Source of the DNA: CAVTWS01 sp963738445
GTDB lineage: Bacteria > Actinomycetota > Acidimicrobiia > Acidimicrobiales > SHLQ01
Length of the DNA: 64,000 nt
Assembly (NCBI GenBank): GCA_963738445.1
Contig: CAVTWS010000008.1
Span: forward strand, 1-64,000
Direction: 5' to 3'
Part shown: piece after piece, positions 35,521 to 43,465 of the stretch
How the letters are laid out: each line of letters starts with the position of its first letter
Position numbering within the stretch: the stretch's first letter is position 1
Program-made: the position numbers and the translations under genes
Notes under the pieces: model-generated
What the model saw: only the letters and a program-made list of their open reading frames with translations
Database searches by the model: none
Told to the model about the DNA's origin: nothing

Positions 35521-37289
35521 GCACCACCAGGCGCAAACGCCGCAATGGACGGTTCCTGATGGGCGTGGCCGCCCTGCTTCCGGCCGGCGCGGCCGGTATC
35601 GCGGCCGCGGCCGGGGACTCCGAACGCATCGCCGGCATCTGGACCGTCGCCGAGTTGGACGCCCGAGGTGGGGCGCAGATCGTCGAGGTCATCGACTACG
35701 ACTTTGGTTCGTCCAGCCGCCATGGCATCTTCCGCGACATCCCCGACCTCGACCCGCTCGCCGAGATCGAAGTGTCCTCCGAGGACGCCCCCGACGACCT
35801 CGACATCACCACGTTCGGCAGCGACACCCGACTCAAGATCGGCGATCCCGGCCGGACGATCTGGGGCCGGCACCGATACCGGCTGGCCTATCCCCTCGAC
35901 ACCGTGACCGTCGGTGACCAGGTGGCCTGGAACGGTGTCGGCCACGACTTCGAAGTGCCCATCGAGCACGCCGAGGTGCACATCGTCGCCGCCTTCGAGC
36001 TCACCGACCCGACCTGCTTCCGCGGCGCCCTGTGGGAGGACACGACGTGTGATGTCACCGAGGTCGAGGCGGGCCACGTCGTGGTCGAGGCGGACGACTT
36101 CTCGTCGAACGAGGGACTCACCATCTACGCGACCGTGGGACCGCGGCTCGGTGACCGGCCTGCACTCCCGGCCGAGCCGGAAGGTTCGGTCGACGATCCC
36201 GGCATCGGCATCCTGCGCGCCGCGCTGCTCGGTCTCGCCGGATCCGTCGTCATGGCGCCGCTCGTCTGGTGGGTCCTGCGGCGCCGGGGACGGGAACAGG
36301 TGTGGCGCGGCGGCGCCGCCGATGCCGCCTTCGGCGCCGGCCGCCTCGATCCGAGCTCCGGGATGGCCGGCTTCGATCTCGTCGACCACCAGGACCTCGA
36401 CGACCTGGCGACCATCGAGTTCGAATCGCCCCGCGGGCTCAGCGCCGTCGCCGGCGGCATCGTTCACGCCGAGTCGGTCACCGGTGCGCACCAGATGGCG
36501 TGGCTGATGGAATGCGCGATCCGCGAGGAGGTCGTCCTCGACGACAGCTCCGGCACCCTGGTGCTGCGCCGCGGACCGGCCGCGCCCGCGCCCGACGCCG
36601 TCGCCGAACTGGCCCGCATCTTCAACGGTCGGGACTCGGTGGCCCTCGGCAAGTACGACAAGGAGTTCTCCAAGGCCTGGCAGAGCGTCAAGAGCCGCTT
36701 GGAGGATTGGCGCCGACAGAGCGACCTCTGGGACCCCGAAGGCGGCCGGCGCCGTACGACGGTGCTCGTCCTCGGGCTGGTGATCGCCCTGGTCGGCCTC
36801 GGCGGGGTGGTGTTGTCGGCCGTCTTCGCCAACCGCTCGGGCGGAGCCTGGGTGGTGGCGCTCATCGCCGGGGCCGTCGTGTGCGGGGTCGGGCTGGCCA
36901 TGACCATCCGCAGCTGGGAGCTGTTCGTGCGCACGCCCGAGGGCTCGGCCCGTTTCCTGCAGGTCGAGTCGTTCCGGCGCTTCATCGCCGGGTCGGAAGC
37001 CAAACACGCCGAGGCGGCGGCCCGGATGGGGCTCCTCCGGCAGTACACGGCCTGGGCGGTGGCGCTCGGCGAGCTCGACCACTGGTCCAAGGCCGTCCAA
37101 GCCGCAGCCGCCGTACCGAACAGCGCCGTCAACACGACCGGCTTCAACTCCCTGGCCTACGTGGCAGTGGCGTCATCGCTGTCCTCGGCGGTGACGAAGG
37201 CCAGCGTCGCGCCCAGCTCCAGCAGCAGCGGGGGCGGCGGGGGCTTCAGCGGGGGCGGAGGCGGCGGAGGCGGCGGCGGTTCCTGGTGA
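35517..37289 (+). CDS. DUF2207-like membrane protein with glycine-rich C-terminus
   Basis: A 590-residue protein of the DUF2207 type. A signal or anchor helix (about 13-32) precedes an extracytoplasmic beta-rich domain containing YDFGSSSRHGIFRDIPDLDP. A membrane helix near 235-255, a cytoplasmic region, two adjacent helices near 420-465 and a Ser/Gly-rich tail ending in FSGGGG and a terminal Ser-Trp follow. The tail is typical of the family; its function is unknown. The ATG overlaps the haloperoxidase-like stop, so the two envelope proteins are cotranslated. Confidence 0.82.
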   Translation: MSTTRRKRRNGRFLMGVAALLPAGAAGIAAAAGDSERIAGIWTVAELDARGGAQIVEVIDYDFGSSSRHGIFRDIPDLDPLAEIEVSSEDAPDDLDITTFGSDTRLKIGDPGRTIWGRHRYRLAYPLDTVTVGDQVAWNGVGHDFEVPIEHAEVHIVAAFELTDPTCFRGALWEDTTCDVTEVEAGHVVVEADDFSSNEGLTIYATVGPRLGDRPALPAEPEGSVDDPGIGILRAALLGLAGSVVMAPLVWWVLRRRGREQVWRGGAADAAFGAGRLDPSSGMAGFDLVDHQDLDDLATIEFESPRGLSAVAGGIVHAESVTGAHQMAWLMECAIREEVVLDDSSGTLVLRRGPAAPAPDAVAELARIFNGRDSVALGKYDKEFSKAWQSVKSRLEDWRRQSDLWDPEGGRRRTTVLVLGLVIALVGLGGVVLSAVFANRSGGAWVVALIAGAVVCGVGLAMTIRSWELFVRTPEGSARFLQVESFRRFIAGSEAKHAEAAARMGLLRQYTAWAVALGELDHWSKAVQAAAAVPNSAVNTTGFNSLAYVAVASSLSSAVTKASVAPSSSSSGGGGGFSGGGGGGGGGGSW

Positions 37290-37307
37290 GCCCGGCCCTC
37301 GCCGGGC
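37290..37307 (+). terminator. GC hairpin after the DUF2207-like gene
   Basis: GCCCGGC and GCCGGGC form a 7-bp stem around a CCTC loop directly after the stop codon. There is no T-run, so termination is only a possibility. Confidence 0.4.
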
Positions 37308-37320
37308 CGCACCCGAACGG

Positions 37321-37326
37321 TAGGGT
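37321..37326 (+). promoter_or_regulatory. Candidate -10 box (TAGGGT) for the TetR gene
   Basis: TAGGGT ends nine bases before the ATG at 37336, with no ribosome-binding sequence between. Inferred leaderless-type promoter. Confidence 0.3.
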
Positions 37327-37335
37327 CGTCCCACC

Positions 37336-37971
37336 ATGCCCCGTGACTCGACCGACACGAAGGAACGCATCCTCTCCGCGGCCGAGCTCCTCTTCGCCAC
37401 CCGCGGCCTCCACCAGGCCACGAGCCGGGAGATCACCGAAGCGGCTGGGCAACGCAACAACTCGGCGATCGGCTACCACTTCGGCTCCCGGTCGGGAGTG
37501 ATCGCCGAGATCCTCCGCCGGCACGATCGGGTGATCGACCGGCATCGAGGCGAACGGGCCCCGCTCCCTCACGATCACCTCGCCGTGCGCGACCTCGTCG
37601 GCGCGCTCGTCCACCCGTACGCGGCGTCGCTCGAGACGGAGTCCGGCCGGCACTACCTCCGCATCGTCAACCAGCTCAGCGACGAGTTCGCGGTCTGGCG
37701 CCACGATCCGAGCGTCACTCACCCCAACCTGCTGGCCATCCTGGATTCGCTCGAGCACCTATGCCCGGGTCCGGCCCCCGTCGGTCGGGAACGGGTGATC
37801 GGCATGATCATGCTGCTGGCCGCGGCGATGGCCGAGCGGGCGCGGTTGATCGAGCTCGGCGGGCCACTCCGCCTCGACGACCCGGATTTCATCGCCAACC
37901 TCATCGACGTCATGGTGGCGACCATCGAGGCCCCGGTCACCGTCCCCGCAGGACGGCACACCGGGGCCTGA
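37336..37971 (+). CDS. TetR/AcrR family transcriptional regulator
   Basis: A 211-residue regulator. The N-terminal helix-turn-helix domain reads TKERILSAAELLFATRGLHQ, then SREITEAAGQRNNSAIGYHF, a clear TetR DNA-binding unit at residues 8-55. The C-terminal ligand domain carries no named signature. It lies between the DUF2207-like gene and a convergent SDR, so its target is unclear; the dyads upstream of nearby acyl-CoA genes are possible sites. A strong hairpin follows 21 bases after its stop. Confidence 0.93.
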   Translation: MPRDSTDTKERILSAAELLFATRGLHQATSREITEAAGQRNNSAIGYHFGSRSGVIAEILRRHDRVIDRHRGERAPLPHDHLAVRDLVGALVHPYAASLETESGRHYLRIVNQLSDEFAVWRHDPSVTHPNLLAILDSLEHLCPGPAPVGRERVIGMIMLLAAAMAERARLIELGGPLRLDDPDFIANLIDVMVATIEAPVTVPAGRHTGA

Positions 37972-37992
37972 ACCACCCACCCCCACACATGC

Positions 37993-38040
37993 TTCTGGGA
38001 GACCAACCGGTCGCGTATGCGACGGGTTGGTCTCCCAGAA
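37993..38040. terminator. Long hairpin between convergent TetR and SDR genes
   Basis: A 22-bp stem with one mismatch (arms 37993-38014 and 38019-38040) and a GTAT loop starts TTCTGGGAGACCAACC and returns as its complement. No T-run follows on either strand. It is the strongest hairpin seen in the window and is suited to bidirectional termination between the convergent genes. Its near-perfect symmetry also fits a dispersed palindromic element. Confidence 0.7.
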
Positions 38041-38050
38041 CGGCTTTGAT

Positions 38051-38128
38051 GGGGTGGGGTCGTCGTGGGGTGGGGTTCGGGGGGGGTCGTCGTGGGGTGG
38101 GGTCGTGGGGTGGGGTCGTTGGGTGGGG
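38051..38128 (+). repeat. G-rich short-repeat tract
   Basis: Seventy-eight bases made of GGGGTGGGGT units separated by CGTCGT or CGT, including one run of eight G. Many closely spaced G4 runs make G-quadruplex formation on the plus strand likely. It lies just after the stop of the minus-strand SDR gene, so the C-rich strand would appear in that gene's 3' untranslated RNA. It may be prone to length change. Confidence 0.85.
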
Positions 38129-38129
38129 C

Positions 38130-38960
38130 CTACTCCGTGGGGATGAGCGCCGAGAAGTCGATCTGGCCGGTGAAGAGCGCGCCTTCGAAGCCGCCGTCGG
38201 TGGCCAGGCCGACACCGTTGACGAAGCTCATGCGCGGGCTGCACAACATGACGAGCGGCCAGGCCTGCTCCTCGGGCGTGGAGTAACGGGCGATCGGACC
38301 GAGGAAGTTCTCGATCAGCTCCTGGCTGGCGGCCTCGATGAACTGCGGCATCATCGGCGTCTGTGTGGGGCCCGGGTTGATGTTGTTCAGCCGGATCCCC
38401 TGCGTGATCATGCTGGCTGCCCGCCACGCGCACCACGAGCTCAGTGCCTTCTTCGAGAACCCGTAGGCGTTCGCCATGCCCATCCCGACCGTCTCCTGGT
38501 TGGCCTCGACCCAGGCCTTCCCCGCCTCGAAACCGTCCGAGGTTATGAGCGGCATCAGCGTCTCCATCTCCTGTTGCCAGCCCAGGCCGGCATTGGACGA
38601 GACACAGCAGATGGCGCCATCGGGAGCCATCTTGGGCACCAGCGACTCGATGAGATGCCGGCCACCGACGAAGTTCACGACCATGGTGTCGGTCAACGAG
38701 AACGGCGGACCGGGCAACCCGGCACACGAGACGACCGCTTGTAGGGGGCCGGTGATGCCGGCCACGACCTCGTCGATCGACGCCTTGTCCTTGAGGTCGA
38801 TGATCACGCTCTGGGCGCCCACCACCGTGACCGGTTTGATGTCCAGGCCGATCACGTCGGCGCCGAGGTCGGCCAGGATCTGAGCGGCCGCCCCACCCAT
38901 GCCCGACGCGGCGCCGGTCACCACCACCGTCTTGCCTGCATACCCCAGCGGGTCGTCCAT
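38130..38960 (-). CDS. SDR family oxidoreductase
   Basis: A 276-residue short-chain dehydrogenase. TGAASGMGG at residues 15-23 is the cofactor loop and VVSCAGLPG follows in the usual place. The catalytic motif is YGFSKKAL with Tyr and Lys near residues 166 and 170. Residues 130-165 form an insert (GWQQEMETLMPLITSDGFEA) seen in 3-alpha-hydroxysteroid dehydrogenase/carbonyl reductase-type SDRs. The C-terminus GALFTGQIDFSAL extends past the core. The substrate could be a steroid or terpenoid; this is inference from subgroup. Confidence 0.9.
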   Translation of the reverse strand: MDDPLGYAGKTVVVTGAASGMGGAAAQILADLGADVIGLDIKPVTVVGAQSVIIDLKDKASIDEVVAGITGPLQAVVSCAGLPGPPFSLTDTMVVNFVGGRHLIESLVPKMAPDGAICCVSSNAGLGWQQEMETLMPLITSDGFEAGKAWVEANQETVGMGMANAYGFSKKALSSWCAWRAASMITQGIRLNNINPGPTQTPMMPQFIEAASQELIENFLGPIARYSTPEEQAWPLVMLCSPRMSFVNGVGLATDGGFEGALFTGQIDFSALIPTE

Positions 38961-39037
38961 CGCGCTTCCCCTCGTCGGCCCTCAGTGGGCAGGTCTGGCG
39001 ATCGCGAGGCTCGCACCTGATGCTGGTCCGCCGCAAC

Positions 39038-39478
39038 TCATGGTGAGGTCGCGAGGAGGTGAACGACGTCGTCGCCTTCTACGAGTCGAGCGAGTCCGAC
39101 ATCGAACGTGACGACCCGCACATCGTGTCGCCGAGCGACCGCGACGATGTGGGCGTCGGTCACCTGCCGGTGACCCACCAGACGGTCGTGAGGTACCAGT
39201 GCACTCTCCACGAAGGACACGTCGTCGACGAGGAACCGATGTCGTGGGTGACCGCATAGAGCGGCAAGCACCGAACATGCCTCGGTCACGGCCAGGGGCG
39301 CAGCTACCGCTCGAGGGTTCGACGAAACCCGTACGAAGCCGGTCTGGGTGACCGAGCAGGTGGCAAACTCGTTCCTGCTGTCGCCGAGCCATGACCGGGC
39401 CGAACGGTGATGGAGATGGTGCTCCCACAGCGCGGCTACGAGCACGTTGACATCGAGCAGGCCGATCATGTCGGTCAC
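39038..39478 (-). CDS. VapC-like PIN-domain toxin
   Basis: A 146-residue PIN-domain ribonuclease of the VapC type, which in a toxin-antitoxin pair cleaves RNA when unbound. The acidic residues are visible in LLDVNVLVA (Asp9), TDAHIVAVARRHD and TFDVGLARL. The TSS-family variation (Val for Thr in DVN) is common in this subgroup. The GTG start overlaps the antitoxin stop (39475-39478), the standard arrangement; an ATG at 39469 is an alternative. Confidence 0.88.
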   Translation of the reverse strand: MTDMIGLLDVNVLVAALWEHHLHHRSARSWLGDSRNEFATCSVTQTGFVRVSSNPRAVAAPLAVTEACSVLAALCGHPRHRFLVDDVSFVESALVPHDRLVGHRQVTDAHIVAVARRHDVRVVTFDVGLARLVEGDDVVHLLATSP

Positions 39479-39696
39479 TCGTCGTCGAGCGCGGCGCGAA
39501 CGTCCTCTGACGTGATCAGCGGCGAGTCGGGATTGGCACGAATGAGTGGCAGGCCGTCGACGACCTCGACACTCGCCGGGCGTAAGGCCCTGCGCACCAG
39601 CGAGGACACCACGGAACCGACCGATTCGCCCCGCATACGAGCGAGCTCGCGACTGGCCGCCAGCACGTCGTCGTCGAGATCCAAGGTGGTGCGCAC
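39475..39696 (-). CDS. Ribbon-helix-helix antitoxin (VapB-like)
   Basis: A 73-residue antitoxin. MRTTLDLDDDVLAASRELAR is a ribbon-helix-helix DNA-binding start, followed by GESVGSVVSSLVRRAL and an acidic C-terminal tail that should wrap the toxin. The start is GTG at 39696; upstream codons hit an in-frame TAG. The start overlaps the first of two palindromes that are its likely operator, which fits autoregulation by the toxin-antitoxin complex. Confidence 0.85.
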   Translation of the reverse strand: MRTTLDLDDDVLAASRELARMRGESVGSVVSSLVRRALRPASVEVVDGLPLIRANPDSPLITSEDVRAALDDE

Positions 39697-39721
39697 ATCA
39701 TGATGCTAGCGCATCATGATG
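39696..39721. promoter_or_regulatory. Twin CATCATGATG palindromes upstream of the antitoxin
   Basis: Two perfect 10-bp palindromes occupy 39696-39705 and 39712-39721, 16 bases centre to centre. Ribbon-helix-helix antitoxins bind such paired sites cooperatively. The first covers the antitoxin GTG, the second the stop of the upstream PHP gene. Confidence 0.7.
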
Positions 39722-40796
39722 CGGCGACCGCGTGCGAGGTGGCCCAGTCGAGCAACTCGTCGAGCGGCCAGGTGTTGACGATCCGCTCCGGCGGGATGCC
39801 CATCTCCGCGGCCCGCTCGCACCCGAACGGTTGCCAACCGAGCTGGCCGACGCTGTGGGCATCGGAGGAGATGACGAACCGGCAACCGATGTCGAGCGCC
39901 CGGGCGAGAAGTCGCCGGGGAGGATCGAGGCGCTCGGGCCGGCAGTTGATCTCCAGCGCCTTGTCGTGCGAGGCGATGGCCTCGAACACCTCGTCGGCGT
40001 CGAACTTCGATTCCGCCCGCTTCTTGTGCGCCACCATGCGACCGGTGCAATGCCCGAGGATGTCGACGTTGGGGTTGGTGATCGCGCCGACCATCCGGGC
40101 CGTCATGGCCGGTTCGTCCTCGGCGAGCCGCGAGTGGACGCTCGCCACCACCACGTCGCACTCGGCCAGGATGTCGTCAGGGTGGTCGAGCTCGCCGGCG
40201 GCCAAGATGTCGACCTCGACGCCCGTCAGCAGCCGGAACGGCGCCAGGGCGTCGTTCACGGCGTGGATGCGGGCCCGCTGGTGACGAAGACGATCGGCGT
40301 CGAGTCCGTGCGCCACGCGCAAGCGAGGCGAGTGGTCGGTGATCACCAGGTAGTCGTGCCCGAGGGCGATGGCGGCCGCCGCCATGTCCTCGATGGAATC
40401 TCCGCCGTCGGACCACACGGTGTGGAGGTGGCAATCACCCCGAAGGGCCTGGGCGAGCTCGGCCGCCGCGCCGCCCAGGGTCGGCACCACGAACGCAGCC
40501 GCCGCGCCGGATTCCCCGGTGTCGCCGGCCCGCTCCTGGAGATCGGTGAGGTAGCCGGGCACCCGACCGGCCAGCACCTCGGCCACCACGCTGGCGGTGG
40601 TGGCCCCCAGGCCGGGAAGGTCCTTCAACACGCCCGCGTCGGCCGCTTGGCGCAGCAGGCGAGGTTCGACCAGTCGCACGGTGGACGCTGCGGTACGGAA
40701 CGCGGCCGCCTTGAAGGTCGGCCCGCCCGTGCGTTCGATCAGGTGGCCGATGCGTTCGAGGGTCTCGGCCGGGTCCACCGGAGCGGGCGATGTCAC
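39714..40796 (-). CDS. PolX-like protein: helix-hairpin-helix plus PHP domain, polymerase domain absent
   Basis: A 360-residue protein. Residues 1 to about 100 form a helix-hairpin-helix region like that of bacterial PolX (IGHLIERTGGPTFKAAAFRT, then LPGLGATTASVVAEVLAG). From about 118 a PHP phosphoesterase domain follows: GDCHLHTVWSDG, YLVITDHSPRL, GVEVDILAAGELD, ASVHSRL, ILGHCTGRM and ISSDAHS. The nucleotidyltransferase core of PolX is missing, so this is probably a stand-alone 3'-5' exonuclease or phosphoesterase. The start is GTG at 40796. It ends at the antitoxin operator. Confidence 0.88.
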   Translation of the reverse strand: MTSPAPVDPAETLERIGHLIERTGGPTFKAAAFRTAASTVRLVEPRLLRQAADAGVLKDLPGLGATTASVVAEVLAGRVPGYLTDLQERAGDTGESGAAAAFVVPTLGGAAAELAQALRGDCHLHTVWSDGGDSIEDMAAAAIALGHDYLVITDHSPRLRVAHGLDADRLRHQRARIHAVNDALAPFRLLTGVEVDILAAGELDHPDDILAECDVVVASVHSRLAEDEPAMTARMVGAITNPNVDILGHCTGRMVAHKKRAESKFDADEVFEAIASHDKALEINCRPERLDPPRRLLARALDIGCRFVISSDAHSVGQLGWQPFGCERAAEMGIPPERIVNTWPLDELLDWATSHAVAAS

Positions 40797-40846
40797 ACCC
40801 CCACTCTATGAATGGTGTGACCGCAGTCGACCCTCAGGAGCCCATC

Positions 40847-41113
40847 ATGCGCATCGCATCCACCATCTCGAACTCCGGCTCGGCGGGCTCGGCCCCGCCG
40901 GCCCCCCGATCCGGGGGCCTCTCGCTCCTGGCGCCCCTGGTGCGAGCGGAACCGTGCCTGGAGTTCGCGGAGTCGTCCGATCACGCCGAGGCCGACTTCG
41001 GTGTGTGCGCCGAGTGCGGCTGGCTCGATCACGAACATGCCGACACCGAGGAGTCGTGGGCGGAGATCCTCGCCTGGCCGGTCCCGGCCGCGCCCGGGTT
41101 GAAGGCGTCGTGA
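40847..41113 (+). CDS. Small hypothetical protein with one CxxC
   Basis: An 88-residue product with no family that I recognise. GVCAECGWLDHEHADTEESW carries one CxxC and nearby histidines that could bind zinc. The ATG at 40847 is chosen because AGGAG lies six bases upstream; an ATG at 40808 would lack such a site. It is flanked by convergent and divergent genes and is probably monocistronic. Support is the ribosome site and the CxxC only. Confidence 0.5.
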   Translation: MRIASTISNSGSAGSAPPAPRSGGLSLLAPLVRAEPCLEFAESSDHAEADFGVCAECGWLDHEHADTEESWAEILAWPVPAAPGLKAS

Positions 41114-41114
41114 C

Positions 41115-41786
41115 TCAGGCCGCCGAGCGCTCACCCGATGGTGTCCACCCGGCATCTCGAGCGCGGGCCACGGCCGCCAACTGGCTCCGAACCCCCAGCT
41201 TGGCCAGGATCGACTTGATGTGGCTTCGCACGGTGGCGAGCGCCGACACCTCGGCCCGGGCGATCTCCTCGGCCGTTCGCCCCTCGATCAGGTGCCCGAG
41301 GATGATGCCTTCCCGAGCGGTCAGCCGGTCGAAGTCGACCCACTGCCGGCGCTGAGCCTGCCGATGGGCATCGAGCAACTGGGCCCACCGCGCCCGCACC
41401 GTCGGCGACGGTTCCACGTCGCCGCCATCGAGGGCGGCCACCAGGCTGACCACCAGGCTGTCGAACCCCGACGACTTCGCCACCACGCCGAGCGCGCCGG
41501 CTTCCAGACAGCGGGCCAACACGATCGGGTCGGTCTCCCCGGTGAGCGCGAGACACCGGTGACCGTGGGCGCACAGCGCGGCGATCACATCGGCGCCCCT
41601 CGGCGCATCCGCCCCGAGGGACAGATCGACGACCACCAGCACGGCACCGACGGCGCCCACCTCATCGACGAGCTCGTCCACTTCGGCGGGCGGCAGGTAG
41701 ACCACATCGTGACCATCGGCGGCCAGGGCACCCCGCGCCAGGTCGGCCAGCATGGCGTGGTCATCGATGAACGCCAGGCGAGCCAT
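41115..41786 (-). CDS. NarL/LuxR-type response regulator
   Basis: A 223-residue response regulator. The receiver domain has the acidic pair in FIDDHAML, the phospho-acceptor region VVVDLSLG and the conserved lysine in AKSSG. The C-terminal LuxR helix-turn-helix reads LTAREGIILGHLIEGRTAEE, then IARAEVSALATVRSHIKSIL. The ATG at 41786 lies two bases after the kinase stop; a TTG just upstream is less likely. With the kinase it forms a two-component system facing the Tad pilus operon. Confidence 0.92.
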   Translation of the reverse strand: MARLAFIDDHAMLADLARGALAADGHDVVYLPPAEVDELVDEVGAVGAVLVVVDLSLGADAPRGADVIAALCAHGHRCLALTGETDPIVLARCLEAGALGVVAKSSGFDSLVVSLVAALDGGDVEPSPTVRARWAQLLDAHRQAQRRQWVDFDRLTAREGIILGHLIEGRTAEEIARAEVSALATVRSHIKSILAKLGVRSQLAAVARARDAGWTPSGERSAA

Positions 41787-41788
41787 CG

Positions 41789-43465
41789 TCAACCGACCTC
41801 TGCCGTCGCGTCAGACCGGCCGTCACTGGCCCGCACATCAGCCCGGCTCTCGTCGGGCACCACGTCGGGCGGGCCGTCGCTGGGCGTCAACGTCACCACG
41901 AACGTCGTGCCGCCCTTCGGGCCGGTGAGCAGGTCGAGACGGCCGCCTTGCACCTCCATGAGCCGTCGGGCCACGTAGAGCCCCAGGCCCGACCCGGTCG
42001 AGTTGGGACCCCGGTGATCGCGTTCGAAGATCCGTTCACGATCGGAGGGGTCCACCCCCGGGCCGTCATCGCTCACGGTCAAGAGCACCGCGGACAACCC
42101 CGCATCGATCGTCACCCGCACCTCGCACCCGGGGGCGTGACGGATGGCGTTGTCGATGAGGTTCTGCACCACCTCGCCCGTATCGGCTTCGTGCCCGCGA
42201 CACCACACGGGACCGCGACCGTCGAGCACGACGGGGAAGTCGCTGGCCCGGTAGCACAACGCCATGGCCTCGACCAGGTTCATCACGTCGAAGTCGGCCG
42301 GGGTGTCCGGTCGCGGGGTGTCGCCGACGAGAGTGTGCAACCGGGCGATCTCCCGCCGGGCCGCCCACACCAGCCGGCTCGATTCGTCGGACCCCTGAGT
42401 GAGTTGGCCCAGAGCCCGAACGGTGCCGTCGATGGCCATCAGCGATGAGGCCGCATCGTGGGCGACCTCTCGTTGCCGCTGACGCTGCTGGACCAGACGG
42501 TCGACGCTCCGGCTGACCACGTGGTGGGCTTCGAGATCGCGTTCGAGCTCGCCGAGCAGGGTGTCGCGCAACTCGGCCAGGAAGGCGTACAGCGCCGTGC
42601 CGAGGGCGAAGACCCGCACCGACCGGGCGAAGACCTGGCCGGCGTCGGAGGCGTGGGTCAACAGAGCGAGATCCGAGAGCGCCAGCGCCATGAGCGCCAA
42701 CCCCAGCCACTGGTGGCGGGCGGTGCCGCGCCGAAGACCGACCACGGCATGGACGACACCCATCGAGAACCACCCGGCCACGACGAACCCGGCCACGACA
42801 CCTGTCCCCGAACGGCCGGTGACCAGGGCGAAGGAGCGGATGGGGCCCACCGTCAAGATCGTCAAGGCGCCGAGCGCGCAGATCGTCAGGGCGCGGGTGA
42901 CCTGGGTGACCAGGTGGAGGTGGGAGTTGATCTCGGGCCCGCACAGGGCAAGCCCGAGCACGGCCAGCGCCACCACACGGCCGGAGAGGCTCAGCGCGGT
43001 GAGCGGCGAGGTCGGAGTGGTCGACGCCCAACCCGACAGAAGTGGTTCCAGGATCACGCACCCGCCGATGACCACGAGCGCGGCGCTCACGCGCACCGAC
43101 CGGGCATCGCGGGTCAGTTGCCAACGTTCACGCGCCACCGCCACAGCGAGCACCGCCACCGCCACGGCCACCGCGTCAAGCGCAGCATCGGCTGTAGTCG
43201 CCGGGCGCTCCACGCCGAGGCCCGACGTGGGACCGAGCACGCCCAGGGCCGCGGCGGCCCCGGCCAGAAGCAGGACCAACGACGCGGTGGCAAACGCCGC
43301 CGGGCTGGGGCCAGGCCCTGAAGATACGGCGGCCACCCGGCGGTCCGGGCCCTGGTACTCGAGCGGGCTGCGACCGCGGTTGCGCCGCTCCGATCCTCCG
43401 ACGACCGCCGACGGCGCGGCCGGAGGGCCGCCAATGGCACTGCTCGGACCGCATGGCTCCGCCAT
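41789..43465 (-). CDS. Membrane sensor histidine kinase
   Basis: A 558-residue kinase. The N-terminal half has about eight membrane helices (residues about 55-300) with no separate sensor domain I recognise. A coiled segment leads to REVAHDAASSLMAIDG, holding the phospho-accepting histidine. The ATPase domain shows the N box EVVQNLIDNAIRHAPG, the G1 box VSDDGPGVDP and the G2 box GSGLGLYVARRLMEVQGG. The ATG at 43465 has GGGAGG upstream on the minus strand. It is cotranscribed with the response regulator and divergent from the Flp pilin gene. Confidence 0.93.
   Translation of the reverse strand: MAEPCGPSSAIGGPPAAPSAVVGGSERRNRGRSPLEYQGPDRRVAAVSSGPGPSPAAFATASLVLLLAGAAAALGVLGPTSGLGVERPATTADAALDAVAVAVAVLAVAVARERWQLTRDARSVRVSAALVVIGGCVILEPLLSGWASTTPTSPLTALSLSGRVVALAVLGLALCGPEINSHLHLVTQVTRALTICALGALTILTVGPIRSFALVTGRSGTGVVAGFVVAGWFSMGVVHAVVGLRRGTARHQWLGLALMALALSDLALLTHASDAGQVFARSVRVFALGTALYAFLAELRDTLLGELERDLEAHHVVSRSVDRLVQQRQRQREVAHDAASSLMAIDGTVRALGQLTQGSDESSRLVWAARREIARLHTLVGDTPRPDTPADFDVMNLVEAMALCYRASDFPVVLDGRGPVWCRGHEADTGEVVQNLIDNAIRHAPGCEVRVTIDAGLSAVLLTVSDDGPGVDPSDRERIFERDHRGPNSTGSGLGLYVARRLMEVQGGRLDLLTGPKGGTTFVVTLTPSDGPPDVVPDESRADVRASDGRSDATAEVG

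Noticed and set aside
38051..38128. CRISPR-like or telomere-like repeat
   Set aside because: The G-rich units lack unique spacers and fixed length; a G-quadruplex-type tract explains it better.
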